Shown in pieces: positions 41,824 to 51,588 of a stretch of 64,000 nucleotides of DNA. The stretch lies in NCBI GenBank assembly GCA_040880525.1, contig JBBDIG010000021.1, positions 1-64,000 of the forward strand, read 5' to 3'. Under the pieces are notes generated by a model. The model was not told the origin of the DNA. It made no database searches and saw nothing but the letters and a program-made list of their open reading frames with translations. The DNA is from Bacteroidia bacterium. GTDB taxonomy: Bacteria; Bacteroidota; Bacteroidia; CAILMK01; JBBDIG01. A program made the position numbers and the translations under genes. Every line of letters starts with the position of its first letter. Within the stretch, counting starts at the first letter, position 1.

Positions 41824-44800
41824 ATGTTTTCCATACTTTCACCGCAAAAAGCTTTGCCCCGGATATTTGATAACATCGAGAAACACCTCAATCAGGGATT
41901 AAAGGATTCCATCGAAGTGGCGTACAAGAGTGATTTCTGTATAGGCTACTTCAATCTTAGAGGTTGGAAACATTTGGCGGATTATGTAGAACGCTGGGAA
42001 GGAGGTGATGAGAAATGCTGCCGATTACTCATTGGAATGCAGAAGCACCCGCAAGAGGTGCTTAAAGATTACTTCAACCATGTTGAGACTGGTGAAATAG
42101 ATAACAAGCGGGCTAAGGATTTCAAGACCAAGTTAGCCCACGAGTTTCGCAACCAGTTAACCATCGGAATCCCTACCGACCAAGATGAAATAACATTACG
42201 CCAGTTAAAACATCAATTGCTCTCAAAAAAGGTAGTAGTGAAGCTTTTTTTGAAGCACACCCTTCATGCAAAATTGTATTTGCTTTACCGGGATGATAAA
42301 AATAATCCACGAACCGGATTTGTTGGAAGCAGTAATCTCACCATGTCCGGTTTGGCGAAGCAGGGAGAACTTAATGTGGATGTTCTGGATCATGATGCAT
42401 CAGAAAAGCTGGAAAAGTGGTTTGCCGATCGTTGGGAAGACCGCTGGTGTATAGACATTACTGAGGAACTTGCTGAAATAATCGAAGAATCCTGGGCCCG
42501 TGAAGAACTTATACCTCCTTATCATATTTACTTAAAAATAGCTTACCACCTTTCGCAGGAAGCGCGGTCTGGCCTTTCAGAGTTCAAACTGCCCAAGGAA
42601 TTTGAGAAGAAACTGTTTCCTTTCCAACAGCAGGCAGTGAAAGTAGCGGCCCATCATCTCAATAAGCGGAATGGAGTTTTGATTGGTGACGTGGTAGGGT
42701 TAGGAAAAACAATTACAGCAACTGCATTAGCCCGCATTTTTGAAGAAGACTTCAGCCTGGAGACTTTAATTATTTGCCCCAAGAACCTGGTGAAAATGTG
42801 GGAAGATTATGCTTTCGAGTATAGACTTAGAGCAAAGGTGCTATCCATTACCAAGGTTCAGGGTGAACTCACGGATATGAGAAGATACCGTTTATTGATA
42901 ATTGATGAAAGCCATAACCTCAGAAACCGATTTGGCAAACGATACCGGGCTATACACGAATATATCAAACTCAACGGTAGTAAGGTAATCCTTCTGACAG
43001 CTACCCCTTATAACAAAACCTACCTTGACCTTTCGGGCCAATTGCGGCTATTTATTGACGATGATCAGAATTTAGGCGTCAGCCCGGAGCGTTACATAGA
43101 ACGGATTGGCGGAAAAACGCGTTTTTTGGCCCGCCACCAAACGGCAGTAGATACGCTACCTGCATTTGAGCACAGTGAGTTCATTGACGACTGGCGTGAA
43201 TTAATGAAGCTATTTCTTGTGAGGAGAACCAGGAGCTTTGTTAAAAACCACTATGCGCTTACTGATAAGACAAATGGGCGGCAATACCTGGAATTTCCAG
43301 ATGGCAGCAAATCTTATTTTCCTGATCGCGTTCCAAAGGCGGTCCAGTACCCGTACAACCCGGAGGATTCAGAGGATCAGTATGCCAGGCTTTACTCACC
43401 AGCGGTAGTAAGTATCATTGCCGGATTAAATTTGGCCAGATACGGATTGGGCAACTACCTGAATGACAATGCTGAGAATAAGGCTACTGAAGCTGAAAAG
43501 ACAATTATTCAGAACTTGTCCCGTGCTGGTAGACGGTTAAAAGGTTTTGCGCGTACCAACTTGTTCAAACGCCTTGAAAGCAGTGGTTGGGCTTTCCTGC
43601 TTTCGGTTTCGCGGCAGGTTATGCGGAATTACACATTTATTTATGCTATTGAGAATAAAGAAAAACTTCCCGTTGGACAACAGGAAGCAAATATGCTGGA
43701 TTACTTTCTGGAAGATAAGGAGCCGGACGGGGAAAGCAAGCCTGATATAACTATGAATCTGCTGCTTGATGAGAAGCAATATCTTAATAAGGCAGCATCT
43801 GTTTTCAAGGTATTAAAGGCTGAGAAGAATCAAAAGAAGTTCGATTGGATTAAGAGTGACTTGTTCGAGAAGAAGTTGAAGGATGAACTATATGCTGATA
43901 GCAAGAACCTCCTAAAAATCCTTGAAGCAGGCAAAGAATGGAAAGCACTGGAAGACAGACAGCTCAATAGGCTTTTTGAGTTGATAACGAAAGATCACCC
44001 GAAAGAAAAAGTCCTCATATTTACTCAATATGCCGATACCGCCTATTATCTGTGTGATGAACTCAAAAGGCGAAAGGTCAAATCGCTTGAATGTGTAACG
44101 GGAGACGTAGAAGAACCCCGTGAATATGCGGTCAGGTTTAGCCCTAAAAGCAATGGCCGTAGTGAGATAGAAAATGAATTGAGAGTACTGGTTACAACAG
44201 ATGTTTTGAGCGAAGGGCAAAACTTACAAGATGCACATATTGTGGTCAACTACGATTTGCCCTGGGCCATCATCCGGTTAATACAGAGAGCTGGACGTAT
44301 TGACCGCATTGGGCAACAATCAAAGGAGATAATCTGCTACTCATTCTTGCCCGAAAATGGAGTAGAGCAGATAATCAATTTAAGAGGACGGCTTCGTCAG
44401 CGCATTGAAGAAAATGCTGAAGTAGTGGGAGCCGATGAAGTTTTTTTCGAGGGCGATCCGGTAAACCTGGCAGATTTGTATAATGAAAAATCCGGTATCC
44501 TGGATGATGCTGGTGAGGAAGAAGTAGATTTGGCCTCCTATGCCTATCAAATTTGGAAGGACGCCATAGATGCCGATCCTAAATTGAAACAGATCATTAC
44601 CAACATGCCTGATGTAGTCTATTCCACTAAGCCCCTCGGTAATAGAGAAAAAGATGAAGGTACGGTTGTTTATTGCCGAACCGGAGAAGGAAATGATGTG
44701 CTCACCTATGTGGATAGCCGTGGAGGTGTGGTGACCCAATCCCAATTCAGGATTTTAAGGGCCTTAAAATGCACACCAGAAACTCCGGCACTCGAACGCT

Positions 44801-45189
44801 TGCCGAATCATCATGACTTGGTGGCAAAGGGTGTTGATTACGTTCGGGAATTTGAAAGCCAGATTGGCGGCCAGCTTGGCCATAAGCGTAGTGCCCGGTA
44901 CAGGGTTTACATGAGCCTGGAAGGGTTTTACAACGCCAGTCCTGATGATCTTTTTGCAGGCCCACGCCTGAAAGCGGCAATTGATGAAATTTATCAGTTT
45001 CCACTCAAGGAATATGCACGTGACATCCTGAACAGGCAGTTGAAAACCGGAATATCAGATACTGATCTTTCAGAATTGGTTATCAACCTCCGCGAGGAAG
45101 ATAGATTGTGTATTGTTGATCCAGAGGGTGTTAAAGAATATAAAGCCCCGCAAATCATTTGTTCAATGGGCTTAAAAGAGGAAAATTAG
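41824..45189 (+). CDS. PLD-nuclease/SNF2-type helicase fusion
   Basis: 1121 residues from the ATG at 41824. The N-terminal domain is phospholipase D-like, with LHAKLYLL and GSSNLTMSGL (the H-x-K-x4 motif near residue 147). A superfamily 2 helicase of HepA/SNF2 type follows: Walker A in GLGKTITAT (about 291), DESH (about 361), LLTATPYN, and motif VI QRAGRIDRIGQQ (about 821). Helicase-nuclease fusions next to methylases form restriction-like defence units, and SNF2 helicases occur in DISARM. It is followed 1 base later by the methylase gene, in one operon. Likely acts on unmodified incoming DNA. Confidence 0.88.
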   Translation: MFSILSPQKALPRIFDNIEKHLNQGLKDSIEVAYKSDFCIGYFNLRGWKHLADYVERWEGGDEKCCRLLIGMQKHPQEVLKDYFNHVETGEIDNKRAKDFKTKLAHEFRNQLTIGIPTDQDEITLRQLKHQLLSKKVVVKLFLKHTLHAKLYLLYRDDKNNPRTGFVGSSNLTMSGLAKQGELNVDVLDHDASEKLEKWFADRWEDRWCIDITEELAEIIEESWAREELIPPYHIYLKIAYHLSQEARSGLSEFKLPKEFEKKLFPFQQQAVKVAAHHLNKRNGVLIGDVVGLGKTITATALARIFEEDFSLETLIICPKNLVKMWEDYAFEYRLRAKVLSITKVQGELTDMRRYRLLIIDESHNLRNRFGKRYRAIHEYIKLNGSKVILLTATPYNKTYLDLSGQLRLFIDDDQNLGVSPERYIERIGGKTRFLARHQTAVDTLPAFEHSEFIDDWRELMKLFLVRRTRSFVKNHYALTDKTNGRQYLEFPDGSKSYFPDRVPKAVQYPYNPEDSEDQYARLYSPAVVSIIAGLNLARYGLGNYLNDNAENKATEAEKTIIQNLSRAGRRLKGFARTNLFKRLESSGWAFLLSVSRQVMRNYTFIYAIENKEKLPVGQQEANMLDYFLEDKEPDGESKPDITMNLLLDEKQYLNKAASVFKVLKAEKNQKKFDWIKSDLFEKKLKDELYADSKNLLKILEAGKEWKALEDRQLNRLFELITKDHPKEKVLIFTQYADTAYYLCDELKRRKVKSLECVTGDVEEPREYAVRFSPKSNGRSEIENELRVLVTTDVLSEGQNLQDAHIVVNYDLPWAIIRLIQRAGRIDRIGQQSKEIICYSFLPENGVEQIINLRGRLRQRIEENAEVVGADEVFFEGDPVNLADLYNEKSGILDDAGEEEVDLASYAYQIWKDAIDADPKLKQIITNMPDVVYSTKPLGNREKDEGTVVYCRTGEGNDVLTYVDSRGGVVTQSQFRILRALKCTPETPALERLPNHHDLVAKGVDYVREFESQIGGQLGHKRSARYRVYMSLEGFYNASPDDLFAGPRLKAAIDEIYQFPLKEYARDILNRQLKTGISDTDLSELVINLREEDRLCIVDPEGVKEYKAPQIICSMGLKEEN

Positions 45190-45190
45190 A

Positions 45191-48100
45191 ATGGAGCATC
45201 TGATTTCAAAGAAAGTTTTTAATCAATATCTAAAGTCGTTCGATTTCTCAGGGTTATTTGTTGATTTGGGCTGGGCCCACGCAAAGAAAAGGGAACCGGT
45301 TGAAGCAGCCAACGAAGTTTACACACTCAATGCCGCTGCCGAGAAGCAGAGTTTTGTGGTGTTGATCTGTGATCCGGGGCCTGATGGTAAAATTCCTGAA
45401 AGCGCCATTCGCAGAACCATAGAAAAAAAGGTGCGTAGCCTGTTCTTTGAGCACATCATTATTTATGTAGATAAGGCCCAGAAAGAACAGCTTTGGCAGT
45501 TGGTGATTCGTGAGCCTAACAAACCTGCGCGAATTGTGGAGCACCGCTACCATGTGAACCAAGCCGCAGACTTTTTATATGAAAAATTGCAGGGCCTTCT
45601 CTTTACGCTGGATGAAGAAGGCAATATTGGAATAGTTGATGTAAAAGCGCGTGTTCAGGCACAGTTTAGCCAGAATGCAGAGAAAGTGACCAAGAAGTTT
45701 TATGCTGAGTTTAAGCAGCAGCATGGCGCTTTCCGCCAATTCATTGATGGAATTGCAAAAGAAACGGACAAGGATTGGTACACCAGCCTGATGTTAAACC
45801 GCCTTATGTTCATCTACTTCATTCAGAAAAAGGGATTTCTGGACAAGAATTTCAGTTATTTACAGGACAAGCTTAAAGAGGTAAAGGCGCAAAAAGGTAA
45901 AGGTAAGTTCTTTAGCTTTTATCGCAACTTCCTTATGCGGCTTTTCCATGAAGGGTTGGGGAATCCTGACCATTCTGATGCGGACTTGCAAAAGCTCATC
46001 GGCAGGGTTCCTTATCTCAATGGCGGCCTCTTCGATGTGCATGAACTGGAAAAGGATCATGCAAAAATCAACATTAAGGACGAAGCATTTGAGAAGGTCT
46101 TTGCTTTTTTTGATAAATACAACTGGCATCTTAATACTAATATCTCATCATCCGGCAAAGACATTAACCCGGATGTAATCGGGTACATATTTGAGAAGTA
46201 CATTAATGATCGCGCCCAAATGGGTGCCTACTACACCAAAGAGGATATTACCGACTATATCGGTAAAAATTGCATTATTCCCTATTTGTTTGACCAGGTA
46301 AAGGAACGTTGTAAAGAAGCTTTTACAGGCGATAGTAGCCTTTGGAATATGCTGAAGGAACAGCCTGACCGCTATATTTACCCTGCTATGAAACATGGAG
46401 TGTGGGAAGAACCACCCACCGATGGAAAAGATGGAAATCTGCGGGAATTGCCGGGGAATATTGAAATTGGGGTGGATACCAGCAAGCCCAACCTCATTGA
46501 GCGCAGGAAGGATTGGAATACCTCAGCGATAGAAGAATATGCGCTTCCCACCGAGATTTGGCGGGAAACCGTGACCCGCAGGCAGCGCTATTTTGAAGTA
46601 AGAAACAAGCTGGTAAATGGGGAGGTAACCAACATCAATGATTTCATTACCTATAACCTTGATATCCGGCAGTTTGCACAGGATGCTGTGGAGCAGTATG
46701 AAGGCATTGACTTTACCCGTGCCTTTTACCGCACGCTGCAAGAGGTCACTATTTTAGACCCTACCTGCGGTTCCGGGGCATTTTTATTTGCCGCGCTTAA
46801 TATTTTGCAGCCGCTTTATGAAGCTTGCCTGTTGCGCATGGGGCAGCACAAAGACGACATGGAACGGCAAAACCGCAATAAGAATACCTATAAAAACGAG
46901 CGGGAAATTTTAGCCCAGGCAGCGCAACACCCCAACCTGGATTACTACATCTTAAAGAACATTATCCTGCGCAATCTTTATGGGGTTGACATTATGAATG
47001 AGGCCGTGGAAATAGCCAAGCTGCGCCTGTTCCTGAAAATGGTGGCCGTGGCCGAACCGGATTACCAGAAAGAAAACTTAGGGCTGGAGCCATTGCCTGA
47101 CATTGACTTTAACATCCGGGCAGGGAATACATTGGTGGGCTTTGCCACGGAGGCGGAGTTAAATAAAAGCTGGCATTTGTTCCCGAACGATTTGTACGAT
47201 AATCCAAAAGAAGCCAAAACAAGGGTGAACGATAAAATGGACTATGTTGCCAAAGCATTCACCCGCTTTAAAGAAGTACAAACAGCTCACGTTCAACTTC
47301 AAGATTTCAAGTCTTTTAAAGATGTGAAGTCAGAACTTGAAATAAAGTTGAAGGAGCTAAGAAACGAACTCGATTATGTTCACGCCCTGACTTATGGAAT
47401 TTATCCAAATACCAGTCGAAAGCAATTCGAGGATTGGAAGCAAACGCACCAGCCCTTCCATTGGTTTGCCGAGTACTATGGCATTGTGCATGACCGTGGC
47501 GGGTTTGATGTGGTAATTGGGAATCCACCTTATGTTGAATATTCGAAGGTAAAGAAGTCTTATTCTATTATAGGACTCAAAACAATACAGAGTGGTAATC
47601 TTTTCGCCTTTTGTATTGAAAAAGCACTAAATATTTTACAAAAAAAAGGGTGGTTTGGATACATTGTTCCTGTTAGTTTGACTTGTACTCAGCGAATGGC
47701 GTCATTGCAAAACCAATTCCTTCAATATTCTGATGAAGTTTGGCTATCAAGTTATGGAGAACGTCCTTCAAAGTTGTTTGAAGGAGCTGAAGTATTGCTT
47801 TCTATTTGTATGTTTTCAAAAGGCAGCCAAAGTTTATTGAGGTCAACAAATTTAAGGAAATGGCACAGTGATTACCGTCCGCATCTGTTTGAAACAACTC
47901 AATACTCTCCTCCAGTTCAAAGGATTAGGAATTACATCATCCCCAAAGCGAAGGAGACACTAGAAGTTTCTATAATCCAAAAACTAAGTGAAGGAAATTC
48001 AGTTCTTGAAAAATTCTATACTGAGAAGAACAAAAACAAAATATACTACAGAATTGGTGGAGGTCGATACTGGAAGATTTTCACCACTTTTCAGCCAAAT

Positions 48101-48562
48101 TTCGTTTTAAACGGCACTCAATCAGTGTCCTCCCGGGAAAACTATCTCTATTTCGATAACTTGCTTACGAGAGACTTGGCTGTAGCACAGTTAAGTAGTA
48201 CCCTCTTTTTCTGGTGGTATTCAATTACCACTAATGGTAGAGATATGAACCCTGTAGATCTTGCCAAGTTTCCATTTGCTTACCAGAACCTAAGTAGTAA
48301 AACAATATCTGCTCTTCAAGGTGATAGTCAATTATTAATGGCAGACTATTCTAAAAAGAAAGTGGAAAAGGAGAAGGTGTCAACTAAAACTGGCAATGTT
48401 ATTTATGAAGAATTTTATCCAAGACTTTCAAAGGGTCTAATTGACCAAATTGATATACAACTTGCCCACTATTACACCTTCACAGAAGAAGAACTTGACT
48501 TCATCATCAACTATGACATCAAATACCGGATGGGAAAGGAATTGGAGGGGAATGAGGAGTAA
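45191..48562 (+). CDS. Eco57I/PglX-type N6-adenine DNA methyltransferase
   Basis: 1123 residues. The methylase core has motif I DPTCGSGAFLFAAL (near residue 521), a long insert, and motif IV NPPYVEY (near 777), the N6-adenine signature. The N-terminal about 400 residues are a helical, mixed alpha/beta region including FFEHIIIYVDKAQKEQLW and YYTKEDITDYI, like other Eco57I-type single-chain restriction-modification proteins. The C-terminus (about 850-1100) would hold the target recognition domain. The start is 1 base after the helicase stop. With the helicase it should form a restriction-modification pair. Whether cleavage resides in the PLD domain is inference. Confidence 0.88.
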   Translation: MEHLISKKVFNQYLKSFDFSGLFVDLGWAHAKKREPVEAANEVYTLNAAAEKQSFVVLICDPGPDGKIPESAIRRTIEKKVRSLFFEHIIIYVDKAQKEQLWQLVIREPNKPARIVEHRYHVNQAADFLYEKLQGLLFTLDEEGNIGIVDVKARVQAQFSQNAEKVTKKFYAEFKQQHGAFRQFIDGIAKETDKDWYTSLMLNRLMFIYFIQKKGFLDKNFSYLQDKLKEVKAQKGKGKFFSFYRNFLMRLFHEGLGNPDHSDADLQKLIGRVPYLNGGLFDVHELEKDHAKINIKDEAFEKVFAFFDKYNWHLNTNISSSGKDINPDVIGYIFEKYINDRAQMGAYYTKEDITDYIGKNCIIPYLFDQVKERCKEAFTGDSSLWNMLKEQPDRYIYPAMKHGVWEEPPTDGKDGNLRELPGNIEIGVDTSKPNLIERRKDWNTSAIEEYALPTEIWRETVTRRQRYFEVRNKLVNGEVTNINDFITYNLDIRQFAQDAVEQYEGIDFTRAFYRTLQEVTILDPTCGSGAFLFAALNILQPLYEACLLRMGQHKDDMERQNRNKNTYKNEREILAQAAQHPNLDYYILKNIILRNLYGVDIMNEAVEIAKLRLFLKMVAVAEPDYQKENLGLEPLPDIDFNIRAGNTLVGFATEAELNKSWHLFPNDLYDNPKEAKTRVNDKMDYVAKAFTRFKEVQTAHVQLQDFKSFKDVKSELEIKLKELRNELDYVHALTYGIYPNTSRKQFEDWKQTHQPFHWFAEYYGIVHDRGGFDVVIGNPPYVEYSKVKKSYSIIGLKTIQSGNLFAFCIEKALNILQKKGWFGYIVPVSLTCTQRMASLQNQFLQYSDEVWLSSYGERPSKLFEGAEVLLSICMFSKGSQSLLRSTNLRKWHSDYRPHLFETTQYSPPVQRIRNYIIPKAKETLEVSIIQKLSEGNSVLEKFYTEKNKNKIYYRIGGGRYWKIFTTFQPNFVLNGTQSVSSRENYLYFDNLLTRDLAVAQLSSTLFFWWYSITTNGRDMNPVDLAKFPFAYQNLSSKTISALQGDSQLLMADYSKKKVEKEKVSTKTGNVIYEEFYPRLSKGLIDQIDIQLAHYYTFTEEELDFIINYDIKYRMGKELEGNEE

Positions 48563-48663
48563 GGATAGAGGACATACAGCGGGTACTCTACGGATAGAGG
48601 GCACTGCGCCAGCGAACGAACCAAGAGCATCACAAGTTGTAAGAATATTAAATTTGCGCGGAA

Positions 48664-49323
48664 ATGGAGAAATACGGAATTCCTGAACGCTTCAAGCCAG
48701 GCTTTGAAGCGCTAATAGCCCTGGATGAAAAACAGGTGGAAGAAATTGCTGAAGTGATAAGCAAATATGAACCGGGTGTAGGGCCGGGCATTTTCGCCAG
48801 TCAGCTCTCTGAAAAGTTTCAGATTCCCGATATGAGGGAGATAGCAATGGTTGCTTTTAGTTTCGGGAGTTTATTAATCGCGGCTGATGATGGAACTGAA
48901 CAACTTTCACAGGCATTGGCACAGTCTTACTATACTCAGTTTGAAAAAGAAGCTGAAAAGAACTATGTGGATTCGCTTGCTAAAAAAATACATTTGCTAT
49001 TGCAAAAAAGCGATCCTTTAAAAACCTATAATAAAGCTTTGGGGCTGATTGCAGAAAGCGATAAGCTGTTCCGGGATTGCCGCATAATTAGTGATATTAG
49101 GCTGCTATTTCAGGAAAGTATCAGCAAGGAAAGCAACCATGCGATTGTGCTACATCAACTTAAGATTGAATATCAGACCAATGAAGAATTGAAAAGCGCT
49201 TTCTTTAACCTAAAACGGGAAGAGCTAGAGCAATTGAAGAAACAGGTAGATAGAGCTTTAGAAAAAGAAACAAGCATCTATAAGAATTTTCCAGGAATTC
49301 AGTTTATCCAATTAAAGAATTAA
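48664..49323 (+). CDS. unknown protein in the methylase operon
   Basis: 219 residues, ATG at 48664, 101 bases after the methylase stop. A strongly helical protein with acidic and basic runs and a likely coiled coil near the C-terminus (residues about 175-205, LKREELEQLKKQVDRALEKE). No cysteine/histidine motif, signal peptide or membrane segment. I recognise no family. It lies 4 bases upstream of the next gene, so the two are co-translated, and its position indicates an accessory role for the restriction-like system or a linked module. Confidence 0.55.
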   Translation: MEKYGIPERFKPGFEALIALDEKQVEEIAEVISKYEPGVGPGIFASQLSEKFQIPDMREIAMVAFSFGSLLIAADDGTEQLSQALAQSYYTQFEKEAEKNYVDSLAKKIHLLLQKSDPLKTYNKALGLIAESDKLFRDCRIISDIRLLFQESISKESNHAIVLHQLKIEYQTNEELKSAFFNLKREELEQLKKQVDRALEKETSIYKNFPGIQFIQLKN

Positions 49324-49327
49324 TGCA

Positions 49328-49972
49328 ATGAAAGATAGCCTCCAGATTGAGAACAAAAGCAAGTCATCCAGAACATCAGGTTTTTTTGCCGATAGTTATG
49401 AGCCTGAGCATATTGCAGTAATACAGAATAAGCCTTATGGCTCAGGTAAGTCTAAATTGCCGTTGGAACTGATAAAGGCTATATCGAAAAAGAAACTCCC
49501 ATCCGTGCAGATAATTAACACAGAGACTGCCTCAGAAAATGAGATTATATTGGAATTAATTGATGTAAAGGTAAATATTGATTTCAGGTTTTCTGAAATA
49601 GCAGATGAGATTGAAGCATCCAAGTATATTTTGGAGTTAGAGCAGGGATGGGATGGGGAAAATGCTGAAATCATAAAAAGTGAAATATGGAAAGCCGCCA
49701 CTAAATTTTTGATTAATGCTGCTTTGGAAATCAATAAGGAATATTCGGTTATTATTCAGACCCCGGAAATAAACCCTGTTAAAGATGGATCAATTGATCT
49801 ATCATGGAGAACGGAGAAGGCAAGAATGCTGATCAACGTAAGAGAAAGAGCGGGTGAAATGGTTGCGAATTATTATGGTGATTTCTATAATAATGAAAAA
49901 CCCCGGAAAGGTTCTGATTCACTTGATTCCAATATTGAAGATTTAGTAGTATGGATGAGGAATCTGGTTTAG
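49328..49972 (+). CDS. unknown protein with GWDGE motif
   Basis: 214 residues, ATG at 49328. The stretch ILELEQGWDGENAEIIKSEIWKAATKFLINA (residues about 97-127) resembles a motif I have seen in paired hypothetical proteins (W-D-G followed by I-x-x-x-x-W-x-x-A-x-x-F). The N-terminus is disordered and basic. The C-terminal part is predicted alpha/beta. The end overlaps the start of the next gene by 22 bases, which fits a co-translated two-protein unit. No function assigned. Confidence 0.55.
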   Translation: MKDSLQIENKSKSSRTSGFFADSYEPEHIAVIQNKPYGSGKSKLPLELIKAISKKKLPSVQIINTETASENEIILELIDVKVNIDFRFSEIADEIEASKYILELEQGWDGENAEIIKSEIWKAATKFLINAALEINKEYSVIIQTPEINPVKDGSIDLSWRTEKARMLINVRERAGEMVANYYGDFYNNEKPRKGSDSLDSNIEDLVVWMRNLV

Positions 49973-50499
49973 AAGAAAATCCTTTTGAGGTAAAAGAGAT
50001 CCATGAGGAGCATAATGTATTCAGACAGGTTCATTTTAGCGATTTAGTTGGGCCAAAGAAAAAAAGATTTCCCTCTGAAGCTCATTTTGCCCCAGACCCG
50101 GATGGCCTATCGGTCTATTGGGGTCAAATGATTAATGCAATGGGAGTTCTCATTACCATAGGATTATCCTTTAAAAAAGACGATACCTTTAAAAATCCCA
50201 CGGAATTTAAGGTACTGGAATTCACCGTTTCTTATCTACGTAGTATTGAAGGTGTTCTAGACTTAATTCACACGCCTCAGTTCAATGGAAATCCTGCTGC
50301 GGTTGGATCACCCAATATTCCTTCACACGCCTCAGTTCGCTATGGTATAGAAGATTTAGAGGTTCGGGTTAATTTGAGTGATTATTGCCGCGAGAATCGC
50401 GAAGAAGTGTTTTGCTCCATTAATGCAAACTCAGTATTGGAGGAGGTAGAGCAATTACGACTGAGATTAAATGATACACCATACCATATAGTGAGTTAG
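49951..50499 (+). CDS. unknown protein with RQVHF motif
   Basis: 182 residues, start inside the preceding gene (22-base overlap). The N-terminal NVFRQVHFSDLVGPKKKRFPSEAHFAPDPDGLSVYWG resembles the common R-Q-V-H-P...F-x-P-x-x-x-D-x-x-L-S-V-Y pattern of small proteins found beside restriction or toxin-antitoxin-like genes. A helical middle follows and the C-terminus is unremarkable. No known catalytic motif. With the upstream GWDGE protein it probably forms one functional pair inside the island cargo. Confidence 0.55.
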   Translation: MDEESGLEENPFEVKEIHEEHNVFRQVHFSDLVGPKKKRFPSEAHFAPDPDGLSVYWGQMINAMGVLITIGLSFKKDDTFKNPTEFKVLEFTVSYLRSIEGVLDLIHTPQFNGNPAAVGSPNIPSHASVRYGIEDLEVRVNLSDYCRENREEVFCSINANSVLEEVEQLRLRLNDTPYHIVS

Positions 50500-50525
50500 C
50501 AACAAACTTCTAATGCTGGTTAGTC

Positions 50526-51008
50526 ATGAAGGTTATTACCCTATATGATCGAAAAGTTTCGGTTTTAGGAGACACTCAAATCCTTGACCAACAAAAAACT
50601 GCTTTTTTTTGTAGCCGCAAATTCCCGGCATCCGTAGTCCTCAAAGCTTATGACTGGGCCACCGAAATGCGCGACCAGGGTAGGTGCGTTATTTCCGGCT
50701 TTCACTCACCAATTGAGAAGGACGTGCTTCATTTTCTTCTAAAAGGCACTCAACCCATCATTCTGGTCCATGCCCGGTGTCTGAAGAAACGAGAAGAACC
50801 GGAGGTATTGAAAGCAGTATCAGAAAATCGTTTATTGGTGCTTTCTCCATTCAACGAAGATCAAAAGCGTATCACCAGCAGGTCAGCCTTCATTCGTAAT
50901 CAATTTATGGTTGAAATGGCTGATGAGATTGTGGTAGGTTATGGCAAACAGAGTGATTCAATCGCAAAAATTCTCAATAATAGAATACATATCAAATATT
51001 TAGTATAG
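50526..51008 (+). CDS. DprA/SLOG-like Rossmann-fold protein
   Basis: 160 residues, ATG at 50526. The sequence AFFCSRKFPASVVLKAYDWATEMRDQGRCVISGFHSPIEKDVLHFLLKGTQPIILVHARCL looks like the Rossmann core of DprA/Smf and the wider SLOG (YoqJ/LOG-like) superfamily: a first strand, a helix, the VISGFHSPIEKDVLHFLL loop and a final strand before a basic tail. Its length is shorter than full DprA (no N-terminal SAM or C-terminal winged helix). SLOG proteins bind nucleotide signals or single-stranded DNA. As the last gene of the cluster it could sense nucleic acid or a nucleotide. This is inference. Confidence 0.6.
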   Translation: MKVITLYDRKVSVLGDTQILDQQKTAFFCSRKFPASVVLKAYDWATEMRDQGRCVISGFHSPIEKDVLHFLLKGTQPIILVHARCLKKREEPEVLKAVSENRLLVLSPFNEDQKRITSRSAFIRNQFMVEMADEIVVGYGKQSDSIAKILNNRIHIKYLV

Positions 51009-51588
51009 GCAGCTATTAATACCAGTACAAACCTTTTTTACCGGAAAGCTTTAAGATTAGCCGCTTTACGGTGGATTGGAATGGTTGGCCGAATAAATTC
51101 GTTTTCCACCGCTATTAACGCTTTTTTTGCCATTACTGAGGTATGCCGCAGGAGAGAGGCCGGTTCAACTCCCTGAATCTTTGTATTCCTGCTGACACCA
51201 CAAAGGAATGCTAAAATTGCAATTTTCGCGGTCATAGCGGTCAATTGCGAGGATATTCAAGTACATCCCCACACTTTGTCCCGAAGCTCTGTTACAACTT
51301 GCACTAGCCAAAGCCCCCGTGCAATCCCGAAAAAATGCAGTAGAACTCGTTAATTTCCGCATTTTCATTGTACAGCCGCAAGCTTAGCCTTGCCGATAAG
51401 AAAGAGATTTAAATATCCCGCTTGCTCAAAGAAGCCTCACAGGCGGATGATGAAGCTGGGCTAAATGTGTTGCACCAACTTACTGAGCAGGTGCTGTAAG
51501 AGGTTGGAGTTGGTGGAAAGTGTTGACGATGTCAACCGGAGTATAGGTGCCTGTTTAGTTAGTATCCAGTCCGTTCAGATATAATTTC
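51009..51588. other. 580-base stretch without an intact gene
   Basis: No long clean reading frame. A fragment on the plus strand at about 51,433-51,502 reads LLKEASQADDEAGLNVLHQLTEQVL, protein-like but isolated behind a stop codon, and two overlapping minus-strand frames of about 67 codons show no family. The stretch is probably decayed coding DNA separating the rightward cluster from the leftward genes. Confidence 0.4.

Noticed and set aside
41709-41891. Minus-strand 60-codon frame with Cys residues upstream of the helicase gene
   Set aside because: Most of it overlaps the helicase start in the opposite direction. The C-x4-C-x-C pattern alone is not enough.
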